From the NCBI RefSeq assembly GCF_049276915.1, contig NZ_JBASXK010000098.1, positions 1 to 64,000 of the forward strand: 64,000 bases of DNA, in the 5' to 3' direction. The notes under the pieces are model-generated. The model saw nothing but the letters and a program-made list of their open reading frames with translations. It ran no database searches and had not been told where the DNA came from. The position numbers and the translations under genes are program-made. This document shows positions 42,563 to 51,344 of the stretch, piece by piece; within the stretch, counting starts at the first letter, position 1; each line of letters opens with the position of its first letter. The stretch is from Aestuariivita sp049276915. GTDB lineage: Bacteria; Pseudomonadota; Alphaproteobacteria; Rhodobacterales; Rhodobacteraceae.

Positions 42563-43324
42563 ATGCTGAACACGATCCTGCACGGCGCGCCCAGTGCCAG
42601 ACCACCCCTGATCATCGCCCATGGGCTCTATGGCTCGGCGCGCAACTGGGGTGTGATTGCCAAAAGGCTGTCGGATGAGCGACAGGTCGTGGCCGTGGAT
42701 ATGCGCAACCACGGTCTCAGCCCGCGCATGGCCAGCCATACATATGTGGACATGGCCGATGATCTGGCCGAGGTGATAGACGCCTTTGGCGGTCAGGCCG
42801 ATGTGGTCGGTCATTCCATGGGCGGCAAGGCGTCGATGATGCTGGCCCTGCGCCATGGGGCCAAACTCGGACGGCTTGTGGTGGCCGATATCGCGCCGGT
42901 TCAATACGCGCACAGTCAGATCCATTACATCGAGGCCATGCGCGCCGTGGACCTGAGCCGGGTGACCCGCCGCTCGGATGCCGAAGCGCAACTGGCAGAT
43001 CTGGGCGTCGAGAGATCCTTGCAAAGCTTCTTCACGCAATCCCTTGATGTTGCGGAAAAATGCTGGCGGCTCAATCTGGATGCGCTGGCCGAGAACATGG
43101 CAGAGATCATGTCTTTTCCCCGGACATCAGCGGAATGGAGCGGGCCGGTTCTGTTTCTCTCCGGTGCGCAGTCAGACTATGTCCAGGCTCAACATCGCCC
43201 TACGATCAAGGCGCATTTCCCTCAGGCCCGATTTGCAAAGCTGCCCGGCGCGGGCCATTGGCTGCATGCCGATGACCCGCGTGGGTTTGAAGCCGCTGTC
43301 CGCGTCTTTCTGAATGCCGGCTAA
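42563..43324 (+). CDS. Alpha/beta hydrolase, YbfF-type esterase
   Basis: A 253-residue cytoplasmic hydrolase. The oxyanion region is HGLYGSARNW (about 20-29), the nucleophile elbow is GHSMGGK (about 90-96), the acid is likely the Asp in LSGAQSDYV (about 206), and the His is in GAGHWLHADDP (about 233-243). The pattern and the DMRNHGLSPR segment match E. coli YbfF-like acyl-CoA/ester hydrolases. Substrate unknown. Confidence 0.9.
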   Translation: MLNTILHGAPSARPPLIIAHGLYGSARNWGVIAKRLSDERQVVAVDMRNHGLSPRMASHTYVDMADDLAEVIDAFGGQADVVGHSMGGKASMMLALRHGAKLGRLVVADIAPVQYAHSQIHYIEAMRAVDLSRVTRRSDAEAQLADLGVERSLQSFFTQSLDVAEKCWRLNLDALAENMAEIMSFPRTSAEWSGPVLFLSGAQSDYVQAQHRPTIKAHFPQARFAKLPGAGHWLHADDPRGFEAAVRVFLNAG

Positions 43325-43337
43325 GCGCTGAACAGCG

Positions 43338-43709
43338 TCACGAAACCTCACCGCCGCCGTCAGCCCAATCCTTCAGACCACCGAGGTTATAGACCTCCTT
43401 GTAGCCCAGTTCTTTCAACGCCTGACCTGCCAGGGCAGCGCGTCCGCCGGCGGCACAGAACAGGATGATCGCCCTGTCGGTTCTGAATTCCGGATCTGCA
43501 TTGGGCGAGTCGGGCTCCGCGCGAAACTCCAGCGTGCCGCGTGACACATTATGCGCACCCTTTGCCTTGCCTGACGCAGCAAGTTCAGGGGCATCGCGTA
43601 CATCCAGCAAAAGCGCGCCGTCCTTGATCTTGATCTGTGCCTCTTCTGCGCTGATCCTTGGAACCACTGAATGGGCGGCCTCCAGCATCGCTTTCAATGT
43701 TTGGGCCAT
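43338..43709 (-). CDS. Rhodanese-domain protein
   Basis: A 123-residue single rhodanese domain. The substrate-carrying cysteine is in IILFCAAGGRAALAG (about 87-101), and the CH2A-like start is GALLLDVRDAPELAASGK. The six-residue active loop CAAGGR is that of sulfurtransferases rather than Cdc25-type phosphatases. It converges with the esterase gene at 13 bases distance. Confidence 0.93.
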   Translation of the reverse strand: MAQTLKAMLEAAHSVVPRISAEEAQIKIKDGALLLDVRDAPELAASGKAKGAHNVSRGTLEFRAEPDSPNADPEFRTDRAIILFCAAGGRAALAGQALKELGYKEVYNLGGLKDWADGGGEVS

Positions 43710-43830
43710 GTCATCTCTCCTTTGAAGTTGATGGCCAAACTATGCCGGGAACGAAACCGAGCCAAGAGCGTCTGTTGCACGAATCTTGGAAGGTTTCTAA
43801 GCTGTGATGGACATAATGGAGATCCCAAAG

Positions 43831-44397
43831 ATGAAACTTTCCAGAATCGCCAGTTTTGCTGTTGCCGTGTTGATTGCGGGCGCTGCATCCGCGGCACCTC
43901 TCAAGCTGTCTCCTGCGAACCCGCAACCGGGCTCCTTGAAGCCGGGACTGGCGGTGAAATACGCATTTCCCGACGAGGTTCGCACGCTGTCACAGGCGGA
44001 TCAGGCGCTGAAATCCGCCAAGCCGGGACGGCCGCTGGCCGGGCTGGACTATTGGGATACCGAAGAAGGCGGAGAGACACTGACTTCCGGTCAGGCCCTG
44101 CGCGTTGTCGCCGGCATCTCGGGCTATGTCCGCTTTGATGCGCCGGGCGTGTATGTCATTGATTTCCTGTCAAATGATGGTCTGCGCGCCTCGATCGGGG
44201 GCAAGAAGGTCGCCGTGATAGACGAACGCACACCTTGTGAGCCCGGTGATGCGGTCGAGGTCGAAGTACCGGTGGCGGGTTGGTATCCGCTGGAAGCGGT
44301 GTACTTCCAGCGCCTTGGAACCGCCTGTCTGCATATGCGCGCAGCACCTAAGGGATCCGCGCCCGACTGGATGCCAAACGCCGCCTTTGGCCACTAG
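43831..44397 (+). CDS. Exported protein with a predicted sugar-binding-like beta fold
   Basis: A 188-residue exported protein with a signal peptide (MKLSRIASFAVAVLIAGAASA). The mature part (GLAVKYAFPDEVRTL, VSGYVRF-like strand, YVIDFLSNDGLRASIGG, VPVAGWYPLEAVYFQ) has the alternation of a PA14-like beta barrel: a 'display' of an asymmetric ligand loop SNDGLRASIGG is typical of PA14. Such domains bind carbohydrate. GGAG about ten bases before the ATG supports this start. It ends with a four-base overlap of the next, convergent gene. Confidence 0.7.
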   Translation: MKLSRIASFAVAVLIAGAASAAPLKLSPANPQPGSLKPGLAVKYAFPDEVRTLSQADQALKSAKPGRPLAGLDYWDTEEGGETLTSGQALRVVAGISGYVRFDAPGVYVIDFLSNDGLRASIGGKKVAVIDERTPCEPGDAVEVEVPVAGWYPLEAVYFQRLGTACLHMRAAPKGSAPDWMPNAAFGH

Positions 44398-44573
44398 GCG
44401 CGCAAGCGCAAGGCGATCAGGTAAGATACTGGAAAGGCTGCGATAAACCCAATCGCAGCCGCTGCGAAAAGCACTGCGGCGCTGTCGTATCCAAGGACCA
44501 GCGCAACGATCAGGGCACTACCCGAGAGAGTGGTGCCAATGAAGAGATGTAACGTCAGAAAAATTGTCGCCAT
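44394..44573 (-). CDS. Small membrane protein (59 residues)
   Basis: Two hydrophobic helices (about 4-26 and 32-54) with a short loop (LGYDSAAVL) and a basic end (ALRLRA). I recall similar proteins in many Rhodobacterales annotated loosely, with no proven function. GGAGG five bases before the ATG at 44573 fixes the start. Confidence 0.8.
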   Translation of the reverse strand: MATIFLTLHLFIGTTLSGSALIVALVLGYDSAAVLFAAAAIGFIAAFPVSYLIALRLRA

Positions 44574-44639
44574 CGGGCCCTCCGGGATTGCCATTGGGCA
44601 CGGGATATCGCGGAATGAGGGCGGCTGACTGGACGGAGA

Positions 44640-44924
44640 TCAGGTGGCGCGAATGCGGACCGCTTCGCTGGCGATGATGAGGTTGCGAAACTGTTGGGTC
44701 GCCTTGCAGAAATGGGGTGTTCCGGGTTGGCCGGACTGGCACCAACCCGTGCAGCGACCGGGTTTGGGGCACCTCGCGCAGGCCATGAGTGTATCGCGTA
44801 ACTCATTGATCAGAAAGGGCGCTTCGCTCTCGTGCAGGTCAAGATCGAGATGCGCCAGCATCCCTTCAAAAGCCTCTATACGCAGAGCAACGCCGCGTTG
44901 CATGTTGTCTAGATCCATGGACAT
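44640..44924 (-). CDS. DUF6455-like cysteine-rich protein
   Basis: A 94-residue soluble protein with a helical first half (MQRGVALRIEAFEGMLAHL) and a second half with five cysteines (ACARCPKPGRCTGWCQSG and HFCKATQQF), consistent with DUF6455. The spacing would suit a metal or iron-sulfur site, but none is proven. Function unknown. Confidence 0.8.
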   Translation of the reverse strand: MSMDLDNMQRGVALRIEAFEGMLAHLDLDLHESEAPFLINELRDTLMACARCPKPGRCTGWCQSGQPGTPHFCKATQQFRNLIIASEAVRIRAT

Positions 44925-45056
44925 TTACACCCCCGATGTCAGCTTTGGCTTACAAATGTATACGGCTGCATGCAGAGGCTGGATCACACAGCCGTGAATT
45001 TTTTGGCCCGCTTCACGCCCGGGCGGCATCGGGCGGTGATTTCATCAGAAATTGAC

Positions 45057-45098
45057 CGTTTTGTACGCCTTTTGCGAGGGTCACTGATCGTTTTGTAC
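45057..45098. promoter_or_regulatory. Tandem direct repeats before the Phd-like gene
   Basis: CGTTTTGTAC occurs at 45057-45066 and 45089-45098 (extended as GAYCGTTTTGTAC), 32 bases apart, about three helical turns. The second copy is 13 bases before the start of the antitoxin-like gene. Phd/YefM proteins bind repeats at their own promoter, so these are candidate operators. Confidence 0.6.
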
Positions 45099-45111
45099 CC
45101 CCGGAGGCCCC

Positions 45112-45549
45112 ATGAAACTCACCGTATCGCAAGCCCGCAGTCAGCTGGGCCAGCTTGTCACCCATGCTCAGGATCCGCGTTCGGTGATCGTTCTGACGCG
45201 GCACGGCAAACCCATCGCCGCGCTGGTGTCGATGACCGAAGTGCGGCGGATCTGGAGCGCACAGGACGATGCCTGGGTGGGGCGTCCCAACCCACTGACA
45301 GGCCGGCGCATGGGGCCGACTCTGAAGGTGTCGGGCGATCTGGTCATGGGGCCTGATGGCACACCGGTGACGCGTGAGCACGCCGCGCAGATCGTGCACA
45401 GCCGGCAGATGGCGCGCGCAGACGAACGCAAGATGCTGGCGGCGGGCGGTCTGTCACCGGTGGAGGGCGGTGAGCTGGTTGGTGAGATGGTCGGTGAGAC
45501 AACCGAACGCCTGCCCTGGTGGCGGCGGCTGTTATCTTCTGGTGCGTGA
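45112..45549 (+). CDS. Orphan Phd/YefM-like antitoxin
   Basis: A 145-residue protein whose first 45 or so residues are a clear Phd/YefM DNA-binding fold (LTVSQARSQLGQLVTHAQ, then VIVLTRHGKPIAALVSM). The remainder is longer than usual for this family (most are 75-95 residues), acidic, and ends with ERLPWWRRLLSSG, an amphipathic segment. No toxin gene is adjacent: upstream is the divergent DUF6455 gene, downstream lepA is convergent. It may now act as a regulator. GGAGG lies just before the ATG. Confidence 0.82.
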   Translation: MKLTVSQARSQLGQLVTHAQDPRSVIVLTRHGKPIAALVSMTEVRRIWSAQDDAWVGRPNPLTGRRMGPTLKVSGDLVMGPDGTPVTREHAAQIVHSRQMARADERKMLAAGGLSPVEGGELVGEMVGETTERLPWWRRLLSSGA

Positions 45550-45769
45550 AATCGAGCGGCTGCGCGATGCGGTGCGCCTGAGGCGGGCAGAACCGCCTTT
45601 GGGGATCGCGGCGCGGGTGGTCTTGAGCGATCACAGGCTTTGCCTGTGGCAGATGCCGCCGGGGATCGCGACCCTTGCACGCGGTGGGGTGCGATCAAGA
45701 TGCGCTTCACGGCGTGGCTTGAGGGGAGACACAGGCGGCTGGGTGGACAGCCTCAGCTGTCCATCTTGA
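45542..45769 (+). CDS. Doubtful small ORF after the Phd-like gene
   Basis: A GTG-initiated frame of 75 codons starts inside the last codons of the Phd-like gene and runs into the 3' end of lepA. Its first 45 residues (VREIERLRDAVRLRRAEPP onward) look protein-like, but the rest is Arg/Gly/Cys-rich and could be chance. It is in the position of a toxin partner, yet resembles no toxin I know. The 203-base gap 45550-45752 otherwise shows nothing. Confidence 0.22.
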   Translation: MREIERLRDAVRLRRAEPPLGIAARVVLSDHRLCLWQMPPGIATLARGGVRSRCASRRGLRGDTGGWVDSLSCPS

Positions 45770-47552
45770 GCGCGCTGATGAATGCTTCCTGCGGGATATC
45801 GACCTTGCCGAACTGGCGCATCTTCTTCTTGCCCGCCTTCTGCTTGTCCAGCAGCTTGCGTTTGCGCGTGGCATCGCCGCCATAGCACTTGGCGGTGACG
45901 TCCTTGCGCAGGGCGCTCAGTGTTTCGCGGGCGATGACCTTGCCGCCAATGGCGGCCTGGATCGGGATCTTGAACATGTGGCGCGGGATGAGGTCCTTGA
46001 GCTTTTCGCACATGGCCCGCCCACGGGCCTCGGCGCGGTCGCGGTGGACCATCATCGACAGGGCGTCGACGGGTTCATCATTCACCAGCACCTGCATTTT
46101 CACCAGATTGTCCTGGCGATAGCCCGTCAGGTTGTAATCAAACGAGGCATAGCCCTTGGTCACCGATTTCAGACGGTCATAGAAATCAAACACCACTTCG
46201 TTCAGCGGCAGATCATAGACCACCATGGCGCGCGAACCGGCATAGGTCAGGTCTTGCTGAATACCGCGACGGTCCTGACACAGCTTGAGCACGTCACCCA
46301 GATACTCGTCCGGTACAAGGATAGTGGCCTTGATTCGCGGCTCTTCCAGGTGATCGACATGGGTCATGTCGGGCATATCGGCGGGGTTGTGCAGCTCGCG
46401 CATGGTGCCGTCGCGCATATAGATGTGATAGACCACCGAAGGGGCCGTGGTGATCAGCTCGATATCATATTCGCGCTCGATCCGGTCGCGGATCACCTCA
46501 AGGTGCAACAAGCCCAGAAATCCGCAGCGAAAGCCAAAGCCCAGGGCCGCCGAGGTTTCCATTTCATAGGAAAACGATGCGTCATTCAGGGCCAGCTTTT
46601 CGATGCTGTCGCGCAGTTCTTCGAATTCGGAACTGTCCACCGGGAAGAGGCCACAGAACACCACGGGCTGAGAGGGTTTGAAGCCCGGAAGCGCGTCATC
46701 CGTGCCTTTTTTCTCATGTGTGATCGTGTCGCCCACGCGGGTGTCGCGCACCTGCTTGATGGATGCGGTCAGAAAGCCGATTTCGCCGGGGCCGAGCCTG
46801 TCGATTGCCTCCATCTGCGGGCGGAACACGCCGATACGGTCCACGTGATGGATGGTCCCGTTCGACAGCATCTTGATCCGGTCGCCCTTTTTCAGAACGC
46901 CGTCCATGATGCGCACCAGGACGATCACGCCCAGATAGGCGTCATACCAGCTGTCCACCAGCATGGCCTTGAGCGGGGCGTCTTCCTGCCCTTTGGGCGC
47001 GGGAAGGTGATGCACGATGGCTTCGAGAACCTCGTGGATGCCCTGCCCTGTCTTGGCCGATACGGCAATCGCACCCGAGGCGTCGATGCCGATCACATCC
47101 TCGACCTGTTCGGCCACACGGGCCACATCGCTGGCAGGCAGGTCGATCTTGTTGAAGACGGGCACGATTTCATGATCCGCGTCCAGCGCGTGATAGACAT
47201 TGGCCAGCGTCTGCGCCTCGACGCCCTGGGTGCTGTCGACCACCAGCAGGGAGCCTTCGACCGCGCGCATGGAGCGCGAGACCTCATAGGCGAAATCCAC
47301 GTGACCGGGCGTGTCGATGAGGTTGAGCACATAGGACTCACCATTGTCCGCCGTGTAATCGATGCGCACGGTATTGGCCTTGATGGTGATTCCGCGCTCG
47401 CGTTCGATATCCATGCTGTCGAGCAGCTGTTCTTTCATGTCCCGGGCCGAGACCGTGTTCGTCTCTTGAATCAGGCGGTCGGCCAGGGTGGATTTACCGT
47501 GGTCGATATGGGCAACTATGGAGAAGTTGCGGATATGTGAAAGCGGTGTCAT
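45753..47552 (-). CDS. lepA: Elongation factor 4 (LepA)
   Basis: Ribosome-associated GTPase that affects translocation and assembly. The 599-residue length is normal. The G1 motif is in AHIDHGKSTLADRL, G2/G3 in ERGITIKANTVRI and DTPGHVDFAYEV, and NKIDLP is G4. The characteristic LepA C-terminal domain ends with AKCYGGDATRKRKLLDKQKAGKKKM. It is leftward and starts beside a divergent lipoprotein gene. Confidence 0.97.
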   Translation of the reverse strand: MTPLSHIRNFSIVAHIDHGKSTLADRLIQETNTVSARDMKEQLLDSMDIERERGITIKANTVRIDYTADNGESYVLNLIDTPGHVDFAYEVSRSMRAVEGSLLVVDSTQGVEAQTLANVYHALDADHEIVPVFNKIDLPASDVARVAEQVEDVIGIDASGAIAVSAKTGQGIHEVLEAIVHHLPAPKGQEDAPLKAMLVDSWYDAYLGVIVLVRIMDGVLKKGDRIKMLSNGTIHHVDRIGVFRPQMEAIDRLGPGEIGFLTASIKQVRDTRVGDTITHEKKGTDDALPGFKPSQPVVFCGLFPVDSSEFEELRDSIEKLALNDASFSYEMETSAALGFGFRCGFLGLLHLEVIRDRIEREYDIELITTAPSVVYHIYMRDGTMRELHNPADMPDMTHVDHLEEPRIKATILVPDEYLGDVLKLCQDRRGIQQDLTYAGSRAMVVYDLPLNEVVFDFYDRLKSVTKGYASFDYNLTGYRQDNLVKMQVLVNDEPVDALSMMVHRDRAEARGRAMCEKLKDLIPRHMFKIPIQAAIGGKVIARETLSALRKDVTAKCYGGDATRKRKLLDKQKAGKKKMRQFGKVDIPQEAFISALKMDS

Positions 47553-47703
47553 GAGCAGGATATGTAAGGCTTTGCGCGCATCGTCAAGCGGTCACAAGTT
47601 GCGATCCGCAATTGCCCCGCGCGCCGGTTTCGGGCATAGTCTGCACCATGGGATAAAGCCGCCGGTCAAGCGCGGTGTGAGGCAATCGAAAAGGCAGAGG
47701 CAC

Positions 47704-48045
47704 ATGGGGCGGATTCTGGCCATTCTGGCACTTGGAGTATTGGTTTCCTGCGGCGGTGGTCGCTCGGACCGGGGGGATAACCCGACGCAGTTTGCCTCGG
47801 TGAACGGGCCGATCAAATCAGCCTGCCTGTCGTCAGGGCGCAAGGCGGCCAATCGCCAGTCCTGTGGCTGCATTCAGGAAGCGGCGGATCGCTCGTTGAG
47901 CGGGGCGGATCAGCGGCGCGGGGCCTCGTTCTTTGGCAATCCGGCGCGGGCGCATGAAGTGCGCCTGTCCGATACCGAGCGGGACGATGCGTTCTGGAAA
48001 CGCTGGAGCGACTTCGGGGCCGTCGCGGAAAAGCTGTGCAGCTGA
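47704..48045 (+). CDS. Small lipoprotein with cysteine-rich mature part
   Basis: A 113-residue lipoprotein. MGRILAILALGVLVSCGGG is a signal peptide with lipobox LVSC. The mature part has a Cys-rich patch (SACLSSGRKAANRQSCGCI) and a last Cys near the end (AEKLCS), so disulfides are likely in the periplasm. Function unknown. Similar proteins occur in many roseobacters next to lepA. AGAGG before the ATG supports the start, which is well inside a longer frame. Confidence 0.75.
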   Translation: MGRILAILALGVLVSCGGGRSDRGDNPTQFASVNGPIKSACLSSGRKAANRQSCGCIQEAADRSLSGADQRRGASFFGNPARAHEVRLSDTERDDAFWKRWSDFGAVAEKLCS

Positions 48046-48114
48046 TCTGACTTGCAGGCAGGTGCTGGCTGAGGCTAGTTTTACAAAATCTGAAACCTGA
48101 ACCATGGGGTCGGC

Positions 48115-49104
48115 ATGCTGATACGGGGCCTGAGCCTGCGTGGGCTGGAGGTGTTTGAAGCTTTGGCCGCCACCGGCTCGGTGGTCGAGACCGCGCTGAA
48201 GACCGGCCTGAGCCAGCCAGCGGTAAGCCAGCAGATGCGCAATCTTGAGGCCGCGCTGGGGGCCGAACTGGTCGATCACACGCGCCGCCCGATGCGGCTG
48301 ACTGCGGCGGGGCGCAGTTTCCTGACACGTACCGAGGCGATCCTCGGCCAGTTGCGGCTGGCGCAGAGTGAGCTGACGGTGATGGATCTGACCCATCTGG
48401 ACACGCTGAGTGTCGGGCTGATCGACGATTTCGACAGTGACCTGACGCCGCGGCTGGCGACGATCCTGGCCGAAAGCATGACACAGTGCCGCTTCAAGAT
48501 GATCACCGCGCCAAGCCATGAGATTTCACAGGCGATGCGCACCGGCGATCTGCATGTGGCGATTGCGGCAACTACGGGCGAAAGCCTTCAGAACATTACG
48601 GAATACCCTCTGGTGCGGGATCCTTTCATCCTGGTGACTCCGCAAGGTTTCGCGCTGGATGAAGCCGACCCGCTGGCCACGCTGCGCGATATGCCGTTCC
48701 TGCGCTATGTGCGCGAACAGATGATCGGGGATCAGATCGAGGGGCATTTGACCGCCGCGGGGCTGGAGTTCGAGCATCGCTTCGAGATGGGCAGTCATCT
48801 GGCGCTGATGGCGATGGTGGCCCGGCGCATCGGCTGGACGATCACCACTCCGCTTGGGTACATGCGGGCCACGCGATATCATGATGATATCGCCGCCCAT
48901 CCCCTGCCCTTTGCGCCATTCGCGCGCCGTATCTCTCTGTTTGCGGGATCGGACTGGTCGGATCAGGTGCCTATCGAGATCGCCCAGACCATGCGGCGGC
49001 TGATCCTGGCGCATATGATCGAACCAGCCCTGTCGCGCCTGCCCTGGCTGAGTGCAGAGCTGCGCCTGATCACCAATGACACCGAGCCGTTTCCAAAAGA
49101 CTGA
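48115..49104 (+). CDS. LysR-family transcriptional regulator
   Basis: A 329-residue LysR-type regulator. The winged helix is GLEVFEALAATGSVVETALKTGLSQPAVSQQMRNLEAALG (about 10-49, in two parts), followed by a linker helix and a C-terminal substrate-binding domain (about 95-300: LSVGLIDDFDSDLTPRLA). Target genes are unknown. It is not next to a divergent enzyme gene: upstream is the small lipoprotein and downstream the convergent phosphatase. Confidence 0.9.
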   Translation: MLIRGLSLRGLEVFEALAATGSVVETALKTGLSQPAVSQQMRNLEAALGAELVDHTRRPMRLTAAGRSFLTRTEAILGQLRLAQSELTVMDLTHLDTLSVGLIDDFDSDLTPRLATILAESMTQCRFKMITAPSHEISQAMRTGDLHVAIAATTGESLQNITEYPLVRDPFILVTPQGFALDEADPLATLRDMPFLRYVREQMIGDQIEGHLTAAGLEFEHRFEMGSHLALMAMVARRIGWTITTPLGYMRATRYHDDIAAHPLPFAPFARRISLFAGSDWSDQVPIEIAQTMRRLILAHMIEPALSRLPWLSAELRLITNDTEPFPKD

Positions 49105-49113
49105 ATTTGCGCC

Positions 49114-49557
49114 TCAGGCGGTCAGATGGGTCCTGAGCCCTTCCGCAGCCTCTTCGATGAGATCGAGCGCACCGTCAAAATCGCGGGTGTAATAGGGGTC
49201 AGGGACGTGATCCATTCCGCTGGCTGGGGCGAAATCGGTAAGAAGGCGTACGGGGGTGTCAGACCCGGCGGGACGCTGCGCTTCGATCGCATCGCGGTTG
49301 TCGGCATCCATGGCGATGATCAGATCAAACCGTCCAAAGTCGGCCGGCACGAACTGGCGGGCACGCAAATCCGACAGATCATAGCCGCGCGCCCGGGCCG
49401 CGGCCTGCATCGGCCCATAGGGCGGGTTGCCCACATGCCAGTTGGCGGTGCCGGCGCTGTCGGTCTTGGCCTCGGGCATGAGGGAGCGAAACACGCCTTC
49501 GGCGCTGGGAGAGCGGCAGATATTGCCAAGGCAGACAAAGAGGATGCGGCTGGTCAT
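49114..49557 (-). CDS. Low-molecular-weight protein tyrosine phosphatase
   Basis: A 147-residue phosphatase. The P-loop is VCLGNICRSPSAEGVF with the CX5R nucleophile (residues about 8-13), and the general acid loop is VPDPYYTRDFDGALDLIEEA. I chose MTSRILFVCLGN over a frame 52 codons longer. It is divergent from the sirtuin gene with 43 bases between starts, so their promoters overlap. Confidence 0.93.
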   Translation of the reverse strand: MTSRILFVCLGNICRSPSAEGVFRSLMPEAKTDSAGTANWHVGNPPYGPMQAAARARGYDLSDLRARQFVPADFGRFDLIIAMDADNRDAIEAQRPAGSDTPVRLLTDFAPASGMDHVPDPYYTRDFDGALDLIEEAAEGLRTHLTA

Positions 49558-49600
49558 GGGCCCATGATCCATGTCACGCTGGCATGCGCAAGGAGGCACA

Positions 49601-50299
49601 ATGAAAAAGATCGTCATTCTGACAGGGGCCGGCATTTCGGCGGAAAGCGGGCTGGGCACGTTTCGCGATGAAGGCGGATTGTGGAGCCAGCATCGTATCG
49701 AAGACGTGGCCACGCCCGAAGGCTTTGCGCGCGATCCCGCCTTAGTTCAGGGGTTCTATAATGCGCGCCGGGTGCAGGCTGCCGGGGCACGGTTCAACGC
49801 CGCCCATGCCGCTCTGGCCCGGTTGCAGCGCGACTGGTCCGGCGACGTCGTTATCGTGACGCAAAATGTCGACGGCTTGCATGAGGCAGCCGGGACGCGC
49901 GATGTGATCCATATGCATGGCGAGCTGGCTGGCGCTTTGTGCGCGGCCTGCGGGCATCGCTGGGCGGCACCTGCGCAGATGGCTCCGGCAGAGCCCTGCC
50001 CCGCCTGTGCGGTCCCTGCGGGGCGTCCGGATGTCGTCTGGTTCGGCGAGATGCCCTATCACAGGGACGCGATTCTGGATCATCTGTCCGAGGCGGACCT
50101 ATTTGCCGCCATCGGCACATCCGGCAATGTCTATCCGGCGGCCGGATTTGTGGAGGAGGCGCGACGGTCCGGGGCTTTGACGGTCGAGCTGAATCTCGAG
50201 CCGTCAGCCGTGGTGTCGAGCTTTGAGGAAACGCGCTTTGGCCCGGCCTCGGAGGTCGTGCCGCTCTGGGTGGCCGAGCTGTTGGACCGCGCGTCCTGA
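49601..50299 (+). CDS. cobB: NAD-dependent protein deacylase (sirtuin)
   Basis: A 232-residue class III sirtuin that removes acyl groups from lysines using NAD. NAD-binding motifs are ILTGAGISAESGLGTFRDE (about 5-23) and TQNVDGLHEAAG, and the catalytic His is in VIHMHGEL. Zinc ligands are in CAACGHRW and CPACAVPAG. AAGGAGG just before the ATG fixes the start. It is divergent from the tyrosine phosphatase. In related bacteria CobB-type enzymes regulate acyl-CoA synthetases. Confidence 0.95.
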   Translation: MKKIVILTGAGISAESGLGTFRDEGGLWSQHRIEDVATPEGFARDPALVQGFYNARRVQAAGARFNAAHAALARLQRDWSGDVVIVTQNVDGLHEAAGTRDVIHMHGELAGALCAACGHRWAAPAQMAPAEPCPACAVPAGRPDVVWFGEMPYHRDAILDHLSEADLFAAIGTSGNVYPAAGFVEEARRSGALTVELNLEPSAVVSSFEETRFGPASEVVPLWVAELLDRAS

Positions 50300-50318
50300 G
50301 ACACGCGGTCCGTTCGGA

Positions 50319-50807
50319 TCAACCGTCGGTATTCATCGTGCCATGGCCGTGGCCGGCACCATGTTCGGGTTTGCGCTCAAGATCGACGGGCACGGTCACC
50401 TCGATTTCACCGGCTGTTTCAAACACCAGCGTGATCGTGATTTCATCGCCCTGTGCCAGCGGCTGATTGAGGCCCATGAGCATCACGTGATCTCCGCCCC
50501 GCTGCAGCATCGCCATGCCTTGCGCCGGCACCGGGATACCGTCTTCGACTTCAACCATGCGCATGACGCCGTTTGCATCCATGAGATGGGTATGAAGCTC
50601 GACCCGCGCGGCGACATCGCTGCGCGCAGCGATCAGGCGATCGGCTGCATCGGTGTGGTTCATGATGCCCATGAAGGCCGCGCCGCTGACCGCATTGGCC
50701 CCGGATGAGCGCGCATAGGGGTCTTTGATCATAATCCCTTCGGCAAAGGCGGCGGTGGAGATGAGTGCGGCGGCAACCGCTGTGAACAAGGTGGTTTTGA
50801 TGGACAT
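50319..50807 (-). CDS. Periplasmic copper chaperone PCu(A)C
   Basis: A 162-residue exported protein with a signal peptide (ending STAAFAEG). The PCu(A)C fold has the Cu(I)-binding set: the His/Met cluster VELHTHLMDANGVMRMVEV and HVMLMGLNQP, matching the family pattern H-M-X10-M-X21-H-X-M. The C-terminal tail is His-rich (EHGAGHGHG), which may bind extra metal. It delivers copper to the CuA site of cytochrome oxidase. It is followed upstream by a second small exported gene. Confidence 0.9.
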   Translation of the reverse strand: MSIKTTLFTAVAAALISTAAFAEGIMIKDPYARSSGANAVSGAAFMGIMNHTDAADRLIAARSDVAARVELHTHLMDANGVMRMVEVEDGIPVPAQGMAMLQRGGDHVMLMGLNQPLAQGDEITITLVFETAGEIEVTVPVDLERKPEHGAGHGHGTMNTDG

Positions 50808-50847
50808 CTGTCTGTCCCTTTCTGTCTGAATGTTGGTATTGGGGGGT

Positions 50848-51213
50848 TCAGACAGAGGCAGGCGGGGCGCGGGCCTTGATATGGGCGATGCAGGCGGATC
50901 GCGCGCCACCGGCAATGGTGGGCCAGTTCAGGCGATAGGCCGGATGGTCCACACGCACGGGCAATTGTGCCAGTGGCGTGAGGCCGGTCATCATGGCCAG
51001 AGCGCAATCGGGGCAGATATGCGGGGGCGCTGTCGGCTGACCTTCGGCATCTGTGTAGATGACCACCGGGCCTGTGCCGGTACAGAGCACCATCTGGCCC
51101 GTGGCAGGAGACGCGCCCTTGGCCTGCGCAATCGCCTGTCCGGAGATCACGAAGCTGAGCGCCACAAGCGCAATCAGGACATGGTGCAGGATACGCCTCA
51201 TCATGGGGGGCAT
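50848..51213 (-). CDS. DUF2946-like exported protein
   Basis: A 121-residue protein: a signal-anchor-like hydrophobic stretch (about 8-29), then a short mature part with CTGTGPVVIYTDAEGQP and HICPDCALAM. Two to three Cys and a His recall DUF2946, often found near copper-handling genes. It sits just upstream of the PCu(A)C chaperone in the same direction, so a role in copper handling is plausible but only inferred. The first Met has no good ribosome site; a start at 51204 or 51201 is possible. Confidence 0.7.
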   Translation of the reverse strand: MPPMMRRILHHVLIALVALSFVISGQAIAQAKGASPATGQMVLCTGTGPVVIYTDAEGQPTAPPHICPDCALAMMTGLTPLAQLPVRVDHPAYRLNWPTIAGGARSACIAHIKARAPPASV

Positions 51214-51286
51214 ATATGGGCGCGACGTGCGGGGTTAAAGCCGCATTTTGCCCGTTTACGCAAATTTTGCAGACGACAGCCCACGT

Positions 51287-51341
51287 GAAAAAGCCCCGCC
51301 GGATGGCAGGGCCTTGTCATCATGCAAAACCGTCCGGGGCT
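51287..51341 (-). terminator. rpmB terminator
   Basis: Leftward, AGCCCCG pairs with CGGGGCT and is followed by TTTTC. It starts four bases after the rpmB stop. The loop between the arms is long (36 bases) and contains further short complementary stretches. Confidence 0.78.
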
Positions 51342-51344
51342 GGC

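Noticed and set aside
45978..47540. Very long rightward frame of 520 codons opposite lepA
   Set aside because: It mirrors the codon pattern of lepA; the sequence is His/Arg-rich and resembles no family.
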